NCBI GenBank assembly: GCA_949282215.1
Contig: CASDPF010000011.1
Location: forward strand, 1 to 64,000
Source: an uncultured bacterium
GTDB taxonomy: Bacteria; Cyanobacteriota; Vampirovibrionia; Gastranaerophilales; Gastranaerophilaceae
Direction: 5' to 3'
DNA: 64,000 nt
Positions 16,330 through 25,080 of this stretch are shown here, piece after piece; position 1 is the stretch's first letter; each line of letters begins with the position of its first letter. Below the pieces are notes generated by a model that was given only the letters and a program-made list of their open reading frames with translations, did no database searches and was not told where the DNA came from. Position numbers and translations under genes: made by a program.

Positions 16330-17700
16330 CTATTTTAACAAATCATTAATAGCCTTTGCAGCCTTTTTACCTGCACCCATTGCATTAATAGCGTTAGATT
16401 CACCAACAGGAGCAACGTCACCGCCGGCATAAACAGTTGGGATATTTGTACAACGGGTTTCACCATCTACAGTGATATATCCTCGTTTATCGGTGATAAT
16501 TTCTAACCCTTCAGCTTCTGCAGAACGTTGAATAATAGGGTTAGGACCGGTACCTAAAGCAACAATCACAGTATCTAAATCCATTCTTTCAATTTTACCG
16601 GTTGCAACAGGTTTGCGTCTACCGCTTTCATCAGGTTCACCAAGCTCCATTACCTCAAGATCAACAGCTTTTACATAACCGTCTTCTCCGATAATTTCTT
16701 TTGGTGCGTATAAGAATTTAAATACAACACCTTCCTCTTTAGCGTGACGAATTTCTTCCAGTCTTGCAGGAAGCTCTTTTTCTGTACGTCTGTAAATGAT
16801 ATAAACTTCTTCAAAGCCAACCCTTACAGCAGTTCTTGCAGCATCCATAGCAACATTACCACCGCCAAAGATTGCAGCCTTTTTACCAACTCTCAACGGA
16901 GTAGGGCTATCCGGCTGACCTGCTTGCATTAAGTTTACACGAGTTAAGAATTCATTTGCAGAGAAAACACCGTTAAGATTTTCACCAGGAACATGAAGCA
17001 TTTTCGGTAAACCTGCACCTGAACAAATGAATATAGCATCAAAACCATCTTCTTTTAATTGTTTTAAAGTAATAGACTTACCAACAATAACATTCGTATG
17101 GAATTTAACGCCCATTTGTTTTAAGTTTGTAATTTCTCTATCAAGAACAGTTCTTGGAAGTCTGAAAGGAGGAATACCATATCTTAATACCCCGCCTAAT
17201 TTGTGAAGAGCTTCAAATACAACAACTTCATGACCTTCTTTTCTTAAATCAGCAGCAGCAGTAATTCCTGCACATCCTGAGCCTACAACTGCAACTTTTT
17301 TACCTGAAGGTTTAATTTCAGGCATATCAGCTTTTGTATTATCACCTACATATCTTTCTAAAGCTCCGATTGCGACAGGAGAACCCTTTATGCCAAGCAC
17401 ACAATTACCTTCACACTGTCTTTCTTGAGGACAGACTCTTCCGCAGACTGACGGTAACATGCTTGTTTCTCGGATTATTTCGCCTGCTTTTTCCAAATTT
17501 CCTTCTTTAATTGCCTGAATAAATTGTGGAATTTGAATATTTACAGGACAACCTTGAACGCAACGTGGATTTTTACAATTTAAGCATCTTGAAGCTTCCA
17601 ATTTAACCTGTTCAGGAGTCAAATTACTTTCAACAGGATCAAAATTGTGTCTTCTTTCCATTTTATCTTGTTCTATAACTCTTTGTCTTTCAATAGCCAT
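16330..17700 (-). CDS. gltA: NADPH-dependent glutamate synthase small-subunit-type flavoprotein
   Basis: The 456-residue protein has an N-terminal cluster domain (CLNCKNPRCVQGCPVNI, about 38-54; CGRVCPQERQCEGNCVLG, about 90-107), an FAD-binding Rossmann motif VVGSGCAGITAAADLRKEG (about 138-156) and an NADPH motif AIFGGGNVAMDAARTAVR (about 275-292). These are features of the GltD/GltA family. Stand-alone members are annotated as homotetrameric glutamate synthase, but the same architecture occurs in NfnB (NADH-dependent ferredoxin:NADP oxidoreductase) and sulfide dehydrogenase. No large subunit or NfnA-like gene is adjacent, so the physiological partner is unresolved. Confidence 0.88.
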   Translation of the reverse strand: MAIERQRVIEQDKMERRHNFDPVESNLTPEQVKLEASRCLNCKNPRCVQGCPVNIQIPQFIQAIKEGNLEKAGEIIRETSMLPSVCGRVCPQERQCEGNCVLGIKGSPVAIGALERYVGDNTKADMPEIKPSGKKVAVVGSGCAGITAAADLRKEGHEVVVFEALHKLGGVLRYGIPPFRLPRTVLDREITNLKQMGVKFHTNVIVGKSITLKQLKEDGFDAIFICSGAGLPKMLHVPGENLNGVFSANEFLTRVNLMQAGQPDSPTPLRVGKKAAIFGGGNVAMDAARTAVRVGFEEVYIIYRRTEKELPARLEEIRHAKEEGVVFKFLYAPKEIIGEDGYVKAVDLEVMELGEPDESGRRKPVATGKIERMDLDTVIVALGTGPNPIIQRSAEAEGLEIITDKRGYITVDGETRCTNIPTVYAGGDVAPVGESNAINAMGAGKKAAKAINDLLK

Positions 17701-17799
17701 CTTATATCCCCTTCTTATTAATTTATCAATACCAATATTCTACTTTAAACATATTATCTACGCAAGAATTTTAAATTTTTACATAATATATGTTATTAA

Positions 17800-18226
17800 T
17801 ATGTTCATTTCTTTCTCTTTTATTGCGAGTAAAAGATGAAGTGAACCAACTCACAACTAAAAACCAAAGTGAGGCCATTTTGGAAGTTTCAAGCAAAGCT
17901 TTCAACTGCAAAAGAAAGCAAAAAAAACACGCTGAGTTTCCAGCAATGCCATTCTGGCATTGCAAGACCAAATTGCTGTTCGTGAACAGCTTTAGCTTTT
18001 CACCTCTTTTCTCGCTATCGTGCTTCGCACACGCTCGCTTAAAATTTGCCGAACATGCACAATTTATTGTGCAATAGTGAGGCTTGAACGGTTAAATGCG
18101 TTAGCATTTAACGACAACCATTTGATTTTCGCATCGCAAAGCGATGCTGTGAGCTTAGCGTTTTTCTCTTTCTTTGGTTCATTTCTTTCTCTTTTACCCG
18201 CAATAAAAGAGAAAGAAATGAACATA
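17800..18226. mobile_element. Hairpin-packed element with perfect 28-bp terminal inverted repeats (MITE-like)
   Basis: The 553-bp gap between gltA and mutS2 holds this element. Its ends, 17800-17827 and 18199-18226, are perfect 28-bp inverted repeats; weaker pairing extends about 20 bp further in. The right end alone folds into a 20-bp perfect stem (18177-18196 with 18204-18223). Five further perfect palindromes lie inside: 17943-17963, 17975-17990, 18056-18073, 18091-18112 and 18131-18147, plus a weak one at 18020-18030. The G+C content is visibly above the flanks. Overlapping ORFs of 95 and 73 codons exist but look like by-products. No transposase is present, so if mobile it is non-autonomous. 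A structured RNA or repeat family is the alternative. Confidence 0.6.
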
Positions 18227-18253
18227 GTGATATGTTTATAGTAAAATTAGGAT

Positions 18254-20620
18254 ATGGATATTGTATCGAATAGCTTAAAATCATTAGAATTTGACAAAGT
18301 ATTAGAAAAATTAGCAGGCTTTGCTAAAATTAAGCAAAGCAGAAAATTGTGTCTTGAATTACTACCCTTTGAAAATAACGAAAAAATAGAATCAGAAATT
18401 TTATTTACAAGAGAAGCAAAACAAATTTTAGACATCCCAAACGATATTCCTATAGGATTTGTTGCCGAGGTTTCCGAAATTCAAAAAAATACACTCGTAA
18501 GTTACCTTACAGAAAGTGAACTTGTAGATATTGCAAAAACTATGCGGTCTTCAAGACTTGTAAAAAATTTCCTTAATGATAATTGCGAACAAAACTCCAA
18601 GCTATTCGGACTCGCAATGAATCTTATTTCATTTAAAGAACTTGAGGATAGGATTTTTGATACATTTGATGACGACTTACAGATAAAAAAGGATGCGACA
18701 CCGGAATTAAAAGGATTATTTGTATCATTAAGAGATACTGAAAAGAATTTAAAATCAAAAGTTACCGATCTTTTAAATTCCGCAGATTTTACAAAACACT
18801 TACAAGAAACGATTTACACAACACGCGATGATAGAATTGTTTTTCAGGTAAAAGCTCCAAGTAAAAACAAAGTAAAAGGGATTGTACATGACGTATCTGC
18901 CACAAACAAAACTTTTTATATTGAACCTGAATACATTGTGCCTTTAAACAACAAAATAAGAGAAATTCAATCTCAAATACACGCTGAATATGTAAGGATT
19001 TTAGCGGAACTTACTCATTTAGTAAAACAAGAGTTAAAATCAATAAAACACAGTGAAGATATATTGGCAAAAATTGATTTTCATTTTGCGAAAGCTCGTT
19101 ATGCGGTTAAAATTCAAGCTGTAGAACCTGAAATTACCAAAGAGCAAATCATTGAATTTGAAAACATGAAACACCCGCTATTAATCGGGACTGTTGAAAA
19201 CATCGTCACTAACAATTTTGAAATAGGCAAAGATTATAAATCAATAATAATAACAGGTTCAAATACAGGCGGGAAAACAGTCACAATAAAAACTATCGGT
19301 CTTCTTATTCTTATGGCAAAAGCGGGAATGTTTCTGCCTTGCACAATGGCAAAAGTTTACCCGTTTAAACAGATATTTGCAGATATAGGTGACGCTCAAA
19401 GTATTCAACAAAGTCTTTCGACTTTCTCATCTCATATGACAAATATTATTGAAATAATAAATAAAAGTGATGAAAACACATTTGTAATTCTTGATGAAAT
19501 CTGTGCAGGTACAGACCCTCAAGAAGGAGCAGTCCTCGCAAAAGTAATTTTAGAAAATCTTGCTCAACAAAGAACTTACTCAACTGTCACAACACACTAT
19601 GGAGAACTAAAAGCTTTGGAATATTCAAATTCATATTTCAAAAATGCTTCAGTAGAATTCGATACTCAATCGCTCAGGCCAACATATAAACTTTTGATAG
19701 GAATTCCAGGACTAAGTAACGCAATATCAATTTCCGCAAACTTAGGTCTAAGTTCTGAAATCGTAAATAAAGCAAAAGAAATTCTCACCTCAGAAAAAGA
19801 TCAATCAATAATTGTTGTAGAAAAACTGCAAGAAACGCAACAGAAATTGTCGGAAAACCTAAAAGAAGCAGAAGAACTTAAAGAAGATTCTGAACTTATA
19901 AAAAAAGAATATGAAGAAAATCTTTCAGAAGTAAAAAAAGATAAGAAAAAAGTAATAAAAAATATTAAAGAAAAATTCAGCCACGAAATGCTTGCCGTAA
20001 AAGCCGAGATTAAAGATATTCTGGAGGAATTACGCAAAGAAAAATCCGAAAAAATCGCTCGCCGCTCTTATGCAAGACTAGCGAAACTAGAACAAGGTTT
20101 CCATGAAAAAGTAGGGAAATATGAAGAAAAAGAACAATACGCGGAAATTAACTGGAATGAATTAAAGATTAATGACAAATTAATTCTCAAAGAAATTCAT
20201 CAACCGGTAACAGTTTTATCTTTACCTGATAAAAACGGAAACATCTTTGTTCAGATGGGGAATATCAAAACTAAAATAAAGAAAAACAAACTTGCACCTT
20301 ATGACAAATCGTTCGAAAAAAAATCATCAGGTTATACTCCATCAAACTTTACTTCTTTTGAACTAAAACGTACAAACCTGTCAAACAGACTGGATTTAAG
20401 AGGTTACAGAGTAGAAGATGCACTTGATGATTTGGAAATTTATCTTGACCAAGCAAGTTTGGCTAATCTATCTCCTGTCACTGTCATTCACGGTCATGGC
20501 ACCGGTGCTTTAAAAAGTGCAATAAGGGATTTTCTTTCAACTTCTCCTTATGTCGCAAAATTCAGACCTGGCGAAGATAGTGAGGGTGGAGACGGCGTTA
20601 GTATTATAGATATAAACTAA
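18254..20620 (+). CDS. mutS2: Endonuclease MutS2
   Basis: MutS2 is a MutS-like ATPase with a C-terminal Smr nuclease domain. It acts on branched DNA and suppresses recombination, or rescues collided ribosomes in some Firmicutes. The 788 residues show core/lever domains, Walker A TGSNTGGKTVT (about 334-344), Walker B FVILDEICAGTDP (about 411-423), a long coiled coil (about 520-620) and the Smr domain LDLRGYRVEDALDDLE with HGHGTGALK (about 714-760). It has no mismatch-recognition domain, as expected. The ATG is just past the hairpin element, with AGGAT close to it. Confidence 0.95.
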   Translation: MDIVSNSLKSLEFDKVLEKLAGFAKIKQSRKLCLELLPFENNEKIESEILFTREAKQILDIPNDIPIGFVAEVSEIQKNTLVSYLTESELVDIAKTMRSSRLVKNFLNDNCEQNSKLFGLAMNLISFKELEDRIFDTFDDDLQIKKDATPELKGLFVSLRDTEKNLKSKVTDLLNSADFTKHLQETIYTTRDDRIVFQVKAPSKNKVKGIVHDVSATNKTFYIEPEYIVPLNNKIREIQSQIHAEYVRILAELTHLVKQELKSIKHSEDILAKIDFHFAKARYAVKIQAVEPEITKEQIIEFENMKHPLLIGTVENIVTNNFEIGKDYKSIIITGSNTGGKTVTIKTIGLLILMAKAGMFLPCTMAKVYPFKQIFADIGDAQSIQQSLSTFSSHMTNIIEIINKSDENTFVILDEICAGTDPQEGAVLAKVILENLAQQRTYSTVTTHYGELKALEYSNSYFKNASVEFDTQSLRPTYKLLIGIPGLSNAISISANLGLSSEIVNKAKEILTSEKDQSIIVVEKLQETQQKLSENLKEAEELKEDSELIKKEYEENLSEVKKDKKKVIKNIKEKFSHEMLAVKAEIKDILEELRKEKSEKIARRSYARLAKLEQGFHEKVGKYEEKEQYAEINWNELKINDKLILKEIHQPVTVLSLPDKNGNIFVQMGNIKTKIKKNKLAPYDKSFEKKSSGYTPSNFTSFELKRTNLSNRLDLRGYRVEDALDDLEIYLDQASLANLSPVTVIHGHGTGALKSAIRDFLSTSPYVAKFRPGEDSEGGDGVSIIDIN

Positions 20621-20663
20621 AAATTTTTATAATTATACAGAACACAATAAAAAGGAGGATTAC

Positions 20664-20744
20664 ATGAAAAATTTCAAAAAACAAAAAACTCAAAACACTT
20701 GCTGTGACTTAGCTTTCAATGAGGGGGGGGGGGCTTTCCGTTGA
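20664..20744 (+). other. Upstream start and leader ORF of the Stealth gene, out of frame at 11 G
   Basis: An AAAAGGAGGATTAC ribosome site precedes ATG at 20664. Translation reads MKNFKKQKTQNTCCDLAFNE, enters the G tract and stops at TGA 20742-20744. Removing one G (10 G) joins this start directly to the Stealth reading frame; adding two has the same effect. This is the layout of a phase-variable gene whose recorded state is off for the strong start. Confidence 0.75.
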
Positions 20745-21693
20745 TATAGTTTACTTGTGGGTAGATGGAAGTGATCCCGAAATTATAAAAAAGCGAAATT
20801 ATTGGAAAGAAAAATACGGAAAAGAAATTAATACACAAGCACTTGACCCTTGTAGATTTATTGATAATAATGAGTTGAAATACTCTCTGCGTTCTTTAGA
20901 AAAGTATGCACCTTGGATAAACAATATCTTTATAGTTACTGACAACCAAATTCCTAAATGGCTTAATACAAATCACAAAAAAATACATATTGTCGATCAT
21001 ACAGAAATTATGCCCGAAGATGCACTCCCAACTTTTAATGCATCTGCAATAGAAACTTGTATTCATAAAATTCAAAATCTATCGGAATATTTTCTATTTG
21101 CAAACGATGACATGTTTTTTACTAAATTAACACAACCTGATTTTTTCTATAAAAATAATAAACCAATATTCAGAGCAAGACACAAACTAAAACTTCCATC
21201 TGAGCATTTATATACAAACATGCTTGTTAATGCCTATACTTTAATCGAGAAACAATTTAAACAAAAATTTTACTATGACCCACACCATTCTATTGATGCC
21301 TACTTAAAATCAGATATTATCAAATGTAATGAATTATTTAAAGAGGAATTACTAAAGACTACATATAGTAAATTCAGAGAATCTGATAATATATCAAGGG
21401 TCATTTACTCAGCCTACTCCTGCTGTATTGGACACGGAGAATTAAAATTAATAAGAAAAATTGACGACAAACTTCCAATTATAAAAAAACTCTTAAAAAT
21501 TTTAAAACAGGATTACCACAAAGATTCAATATATTTTCACACCTGTAACCACAACTACAAAGAAAAAATAATAAAATATAAACCTGAACTTATTTGTATC
21601 AACGACAATGAAGACACAACAGATGATGACAGAATAAGAATGCAAAAATTTTTAGATGAATATTTTCCGAAAAAATCTTCCTACGAAATATAA
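20719..21693 (+). CDS. Stealth-family sugar-phosphate transferase (phase-variable)
   Basis: Stealth proteins transfer sugar-1-phosphates to build capsule or exopolysaccharide. The protein has the CR1 motif VDIVYLWVDGSDPE, the CR2 block RFIDNNELKYSLRSLEKYAPW, then NIFIVTDNQIPKWLN, LPTFNASAIE and YFLFANDDMFF, followed by a CR3-like HHSIDAYLKSD...TYSKFRESDNI region. It has about 318 residues without the leader. In the recorded sequence the open frame can start only at ATG 20719, which lacks a ribosome site and leads straight into the G tract (Met-Arg-Gly-Gly-Gly). The better start at 20664 is one base out of frame. No other polysaccharide genes are adjacent. Confidence 0.85.
   Translation: MRGGGLSVDIVYLWVDGSDPEIIKKRNYWKEKYGKEINTQALDPCRFIDNNELKYSLRSLEKYAPWINNIFIVTDNQIPKWLNTNHKKIHIVDHTEIMPEDALPTFNASAIETCIHKIQNLSEYFLFANDDMFFTKLTQPDFFYKNNKPIFRARHKLKLPSEHLYTNMLVNAYTLIEKQFKQKFYYDPHHSIDAYLKSDIIKCNELFKEELLKTTYSKFRESDNISRVIYSAYSCCIGHGELKLIRKIDDKLPIIKKLLKILKQDYHKDSIYFHTCNHNYKEKIIKYKPELICINDNEDTTDDDRIRMQKFLDEYFPKKSSYEI
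20723..20733. repeat. 11-G homopolymer in the Stealth gene start region
   Basis: Eleven consecutive G residues in an AT-rich genome, 20 codons after the strong ATG at 20664. Slippage would switch between start 20664 in frame (10 or 13 G), the weak start 20719 in frame (8, 11 or 14 G) and neither (9 or 12 G). Confidence 0.9.
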
Positions 21694-21764
21694 TTAATCT
21701 TAATAAATATTGTAAGTTTTGTAATATGTGATAAAATTTAATTAATCACACGTAGGAGAAAATT

Positions 21765-22928
21765 ATGGATTTAAACAAAATAAGAAAAGAGCATGAGCTG
21801 GTGGATTTGTTCTGCAATCTCGCAGAAATCCCATCTCCATCGCTAAAGGAAGAAAACGTATCACAATGGATTAAAGATTATTGCGACAAGAATAGTATAC
21901 CTTGTGAATTTGATGATTATCATAATGTGTACATAAATATTACGGCAACGGAAAACACCAAACCCACACTTATGCTATCATCTCATATGGATGTAATCGG
22001 CGATGACAGCCCTGTAAAAGCATATCTCGACGGAGATTTAATCCGTGCAGAAGGCAGAACTCTTGGAGCTGATGATAAGGCCGGAGTTGCAAATGCACTA
22101 TACCTTGCAAAAACTGTCGCTAATTCTGATATAAAACATGGCGGTCTTGAAGTAATCTTTACAAGAGATGAAGAATCAGGAATGTCAGGAATTAAGCATG
22201 TTAATTTTGAGAAATTAAAATCAAAATATGTATTAGTATGCGATAGTGACAGCTTAGGACAACTAATGACATCCGGAGCCAGTTATACTTTAGCAACTAT
22301 CGAAGTTAACTCCTTCAGAGGCGGACATTCCGGTATAGATATTGCTGACAGAACAAGAGAAAATGCCGCTAAATTAATTGCTGATATAGTCTCCAACCTT
22401 CCACAAGGAGTATTCTATTCTGATGAAAACCATAACGTTGTAACCTCTTGTAATATTGGCGGAATTGTCTCTGGAAATCCTGATGTTACTAATGTTATTA
22501 ATACTTATGGAAAAGCAACTTATTCTATAAGAAGCTCCAGCAGAAAACACGAAGAAGAACTAAAAGATAGAATTTGCTTTGAAATAGATGATTTCAATAA
22601 AGAATATAGAGGAATAGCACAAGCCTCTGTAAAATTCGAAGAACATCTTCCTCCTTTTGAAAAAGCTGATGACGATTACATTCCAATACTTTTTGAAGCA
22701 GTAGCTAAAAAAGTAGGTGTAACTCCTGAGATTTCATCATTCCACGCAGGAGCAGAAACTCATATTTATGCTAATAAATGCAACTCTAATAAAGAATGTT
22801 TTGCCCCATATCTTGTAGGACTTGCTGATGTATGCAATATGCACTCACCTGAAGAATATGTGGACTACAAATCAATCTTAAAAGGACAAGAGCTAATTTT
22901 AGAATTCTTTAAAGCATATAATGCATAA
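21765..22928 (+). CDS. M20-family metallopeptidase (PepT-like)
   Basis: The protein is a two-zinc exopeptidase of the M20 clan, about 387 residues. It has SSHMDVIGDD (first His/Asp pair, about 76-85), TLGADDKAGVA (bridging Asp, about 107-117), TRDEESGMSG (catalytic Glu pair, about 135-144), CDSDSLG (about 161-167) and the lid-domain GGHSGIDI motif (about 188-195). The C-terminal FHAGAETHIYA supplies a late ligand. The closest family is tripeptidase PepT-like peptidases, acting in the cytosol on imported peptides; exact substrate is unknown. AGGAGAA lies before the ATG and a strong terminator follows. Confidence 0.88.
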   Translation: MDLNKIRKEHELVDLFCNLAEIPSPSLKEENVSQWIKDYCDKNSIPCEFDDYHNVYINITATENTKPTLMLSSHMDVIGDDSPVKAYLDGDLIRAEGRTLGADDKAGVANALYLAKTVANSDIKHGGLEVIFTRDEESGMSGIKHVNFEKLKSKYVLVCDSDSLGQLMTSGASYTLATIEVNSFRGGHSGIDIADRTRENAAKLIADIVSNLPQGVFYSDENHNVVTSCNIGGIVSGNPDVTNVINTYGKATYSIRSSSRKHEEELKDRICFEIDDFNKEYRGIAQASVKFEEHLPPFEKADDDYIPILFEAVAKKVGVTPEISSFHAGAETHIYANKCNSNKECFAPYLVGLADVCNMHSPEEYVDYKSILKGQELILEFFKAYNA

Positions 22929-22956
22929 ATTTAAAATGTAAATTAAATAAATTATA

Positions 22957-22990
22957 AAAATGCCGTTATCAGTTTTGATAACGGCATTTT
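22957..22990. terminator. Strong bidirectional intrinsic terminator
   Basis: A 15-bp perfect stem (AAAATGCCGTTATCA with its complement) encloses a GTTT loop. It separates the rightward peptidase gene from the leftward lytic transglycosylase gene. Confidence 0.92.
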
Positions 22991-23010
22991 GTTTCCTTTC
23001 TTGAGAACTC

Positions 23011-23670
23011 TTAAATAGCTAAACTGGAAGCTTCAATTTCGAGTTCTATAGGAGTCTCATCAACTCTTTCGAGCTTTGTACTAAGCTCATTTTCCTTAAC
23101 AGCCTTTGGAACAGGAGCTGCAACTACAGGAGCTGCAGAAACTCTCGCTGCCGAAGGAACAGATGAAACCGCAGCCGGTTTCTTTGCTGCAGATGCAGCA
23201 GCTCTCATCGCAGGATCAGGATTTGCCTTTAACTGATGGTAATCAGCCATAATCTTGCTTACAAAGCGTTTCGTTTCGCTATAAGGCGGAACTGCATTGT
23301 ATTTTTTTACATTTCCAGGCCCTGCATTATAAGCAGCTAAAGCAAGTTCCATTGAACCGAACATTTTATACATCATCTTATAGTACATAATACCGCCTTT
23401 GATGTTGTCGTTCAGTGAATACGGATTTAACCCCATTCTTCTTGCTGTGGATGGCATTAGTTGAAATACTCCTACCGCACCATGACTGCTTCGTGCATTA
23501 TGTCTGTAACCTGATTCAGTCTTTGCGATACTTAAAGCGATTGCAGGATCAACGCCCATAGAAATTGCGTGTTTCACAATAGTCGCCTTAACAGTATTAG
23601 TATCGGAAGCTTGAACGGGTGCAGCCAACATTAACACTAGCGTAATAGTGAATAGTAATAATTTTCTCAA
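23011..23670 (-). CDS. Secreted lytic transglycosylase (SLT domain)
   Basis: Lytic transglycosylases cleave peptidoglycan glycan strands, forming 1,6-anhydro ends. After a signal peptide (LLLFTITLVLMLAAPVQA) the SLT domain shows SIAKTESGYRHNA with the catalytic Glu, GAVGVFQLMPSTARRMG, and AALAYNAGPGNV-type sequence (here LALAAYNAGPGNVKKY). An Ala/Pro/Val-rich C-terminal tail follows. I chose the TTG at 23670, which has AGAGGA eight bases upstream and begins the signal peptide directly (219 residues). An in-frame ATG at 23718 would place 16 residues before the signal. The 265-bp gap to mtnP contains only a 9-bp inverted pair (AATTGTAAA, 23861 and 23892). Confidence 0.9.
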   Translation of the reverse strand: MRKLLLFTITLVLMLAAPVQASDTNTVKATIVKHAISMGVDPAIALSIAKTESGYRHNARSSHGAVGVFQLMPSTARRMGLNPYSLNDNIKGGIMYYKMMYKMFGSMELALAAYNAGPGNVKKYNAVPPYSETKRFVSKIMADYHQLKANPDPAMRAAASAAKKPAAVSSVPSAARVSAAPVVAAPVPKAVKENELSTKLERVDETPIELEIEASSLAI

Positions 23671-23983
23671 AATGTAATCCTCTGGTTGTAAATTGAAAAT
23701 CCTTAAAAGCAAGTGCACTCTCTCTTTTGCGTCAAGTTTTAACTTTCAAGAATGAAATTTATAGCAACAGTCTAGTACAAAAATTTTTAAATTTCAACCC
23801 TATATTTAAAAATACAATCGAAGCAGTTAGTTAAAACCTTTATAAATCAAGGGTTTTGGGAATTGTAAATTTTATATTATTGGGTGTATATTTTACAATT
23901 TTAGTCCGTTTTTGAATTTGCACAATAAGTATGTTTAAGTTATAATTTCTATGATTTAAAAATAAAAAGAAAGGGAAATAAAT

Positions 23984-24787
23984 ATGTCTGGCAAAAAATT
24001 AGCAACTATAGGGGTATTTGGAGGTTCAGGTTTTTATAAATTTTTAGATAATATTGAAGAAGTAAAAATTGAAACTCCTTATGGAATGCCAAGTGATAAC
24101 TTACTAATCGGACAGATAGGTCCGCACAAAGTAGCATTTATGCCAAGACATGGAAGAAATCATACCATATTGCCTCATCTTATCAATTACAGAGCAAATG
24201 TATGGGCAATGAAATCCGTTGGTGTAGAAAGAGTAATTTCTCCTTGTGCAGCTGGGAGTTTACAAAAAAATGTAAAACCGGGAGATTTTGTAATTTGTGA
24301 TCAATTTGTAGACTGGACAGACGGAAGAAAAACTACATTTTTTGAAGGTCCGATTGTAACTCACCCGTCTGCTGCAGATCCGTATTGCCCTGAATTACGA
24401 AAACTGGCTATTAAAACAGGAAAAGATTTAGGTATTAATATTCATGAAACAGGGACTGTTGTCGTAATAAACGGACCAAGATTTTCAACAAAAGCAGAAT
24501 CAAAATTCTTTACAAGCCAAGGTTGGGAAGTAATTAATATGACTGCATTCCCTGAAGCATACCTTGTAAAAGAAGCGGATATGTGTCCATTAAATATATC
24601 ATTAATAACAGATTATGATGCGGGACTTGTAGGTGATGTTCCACCTGTATCACATCATGAAGTAATTGAAGTATTCAATTCAAATCTTGCAAACTTGAAA
24701 AACTTATTGTTCAATATGATAGAGCAAATTCCTGCAGAAAGAAAAGAATGTGAATGTGCTCTTACAAAATCTAAATCACAACTATAG
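23984..24787 (+). CDS. mtnP: S-methyl-5'-thioadenosine phosphorylase
   Basis: MtnP splits methylthioadenosine, a by-product of polyamine and other SAM-dependent reactions, into adenine and methylthioribose-1-phosphate. The 267-residue protein starts MSGKKLATIGVFGGSGFY, the phosphate-binding start of this class. It contains FMPRHGRNHTILPHLINYRAN (about 50-70), SPCAAGSLQ, PGDFVICDQFVD, and the family EVINMTAFPEA with YLVKEADMC purine-site sequence. It leads a short run with yggT, 11 bases apart. No other methionine-salvage genes are in the window. Confidence 0.95.
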   Translation: MSGKKLATIGVFGGSGFYKFLDNIEEVKIETPYGMPSDNLLIGQIGPHKVAFMPRHGRNHTILPHLINYRANVWAMKSVGVERVISPCAAGSLQKNVKPGDFVICDQFVDWTDGRKTTFFEGPIVTHPSAADPYCPELRKLAIKTGKDLGINIHETGTVVVINGPRFSTKAESKFFTSQGWEVINMTAFPEAYLVKEADMCPLNISLITDYDAGLVGDVPPVSHHEVIEVFNSNLANLKNLLFNMIEQIPAERKECECALTKSKSQL

Positions 24788-24798
24788 GAAAAACAAAT

Positions 24799-25080
24799 AT
24801 GATTAGAGGCTTAATAAACGGCATAAACAATATATTCCTGCTATTTTACGTAATAATTCTTTTAAGAATTTTCCTGAGCTGGATTCCTAATCTTGATTGG
24901 TACAAACAACCTTGGTTTACAATAAGAAATGTCGCTGATGCTTATTTAAACATATTCAGACGATTTATACCGCCATATAACGGATTAGATTTTTCGCCGA
25001 TTATTGCATTAATTGTTTTACAAGTCATTCAAAATGTTGTAATCTATGCCATCTTAATCATAGGTAGAGGATTAGTATGA
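24799..25080 (+). CDS. YggT-family membrane protein
   Basis: This 93-residue protein has two hydrophobic helices (about 8-28 and 68-90) around FLSWIPNLDWYKQPW and FRRFIPPYNGLDFSPIIALIVLQ, the recognisable YggT/Ycf19 pattern. Cyanobacterial Ycf19/CcdB-like relatives and E. coli YggT have been linked to envelope or osmotic functions; the biochemical role is unclear. Its stop overlaps the trkA start (ATGA), so it belongs to the potassium-uptake operon. Confidence 0.88.
   Translation: MIRGLINGINNIFLLFYVIILLRIFLSWIPNLDWYKQPWFTIRNVADAYLNIFRRFIPPYNGLDFSPIIALIVLQVIQNVVIYAILIIGRGLV

Noticed and set aside
17788-18236. ATATGTT direct repeats as target-site duplication of the inverted-repeat element
   Set aside because: They are 3 and 5 bases away from the ends and match common AT-rich sequence, so they do not define a clean insertion.
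17790-18241. Two plus-strand ORFs of 95 and 73 codons in the hairpin element
   Set aside because: They overlap in different frames, run through inverted repeats, have no ribosome site and no recognisable domain; the open frames look incidental.
23861-23900. AATTGTAAA/TTTACAATT inverted pair as a riboswitch before mtnP
   Set aside because: Only a single 9-bp pair in AT-rich sequence; no conserved riboswitch core seen.
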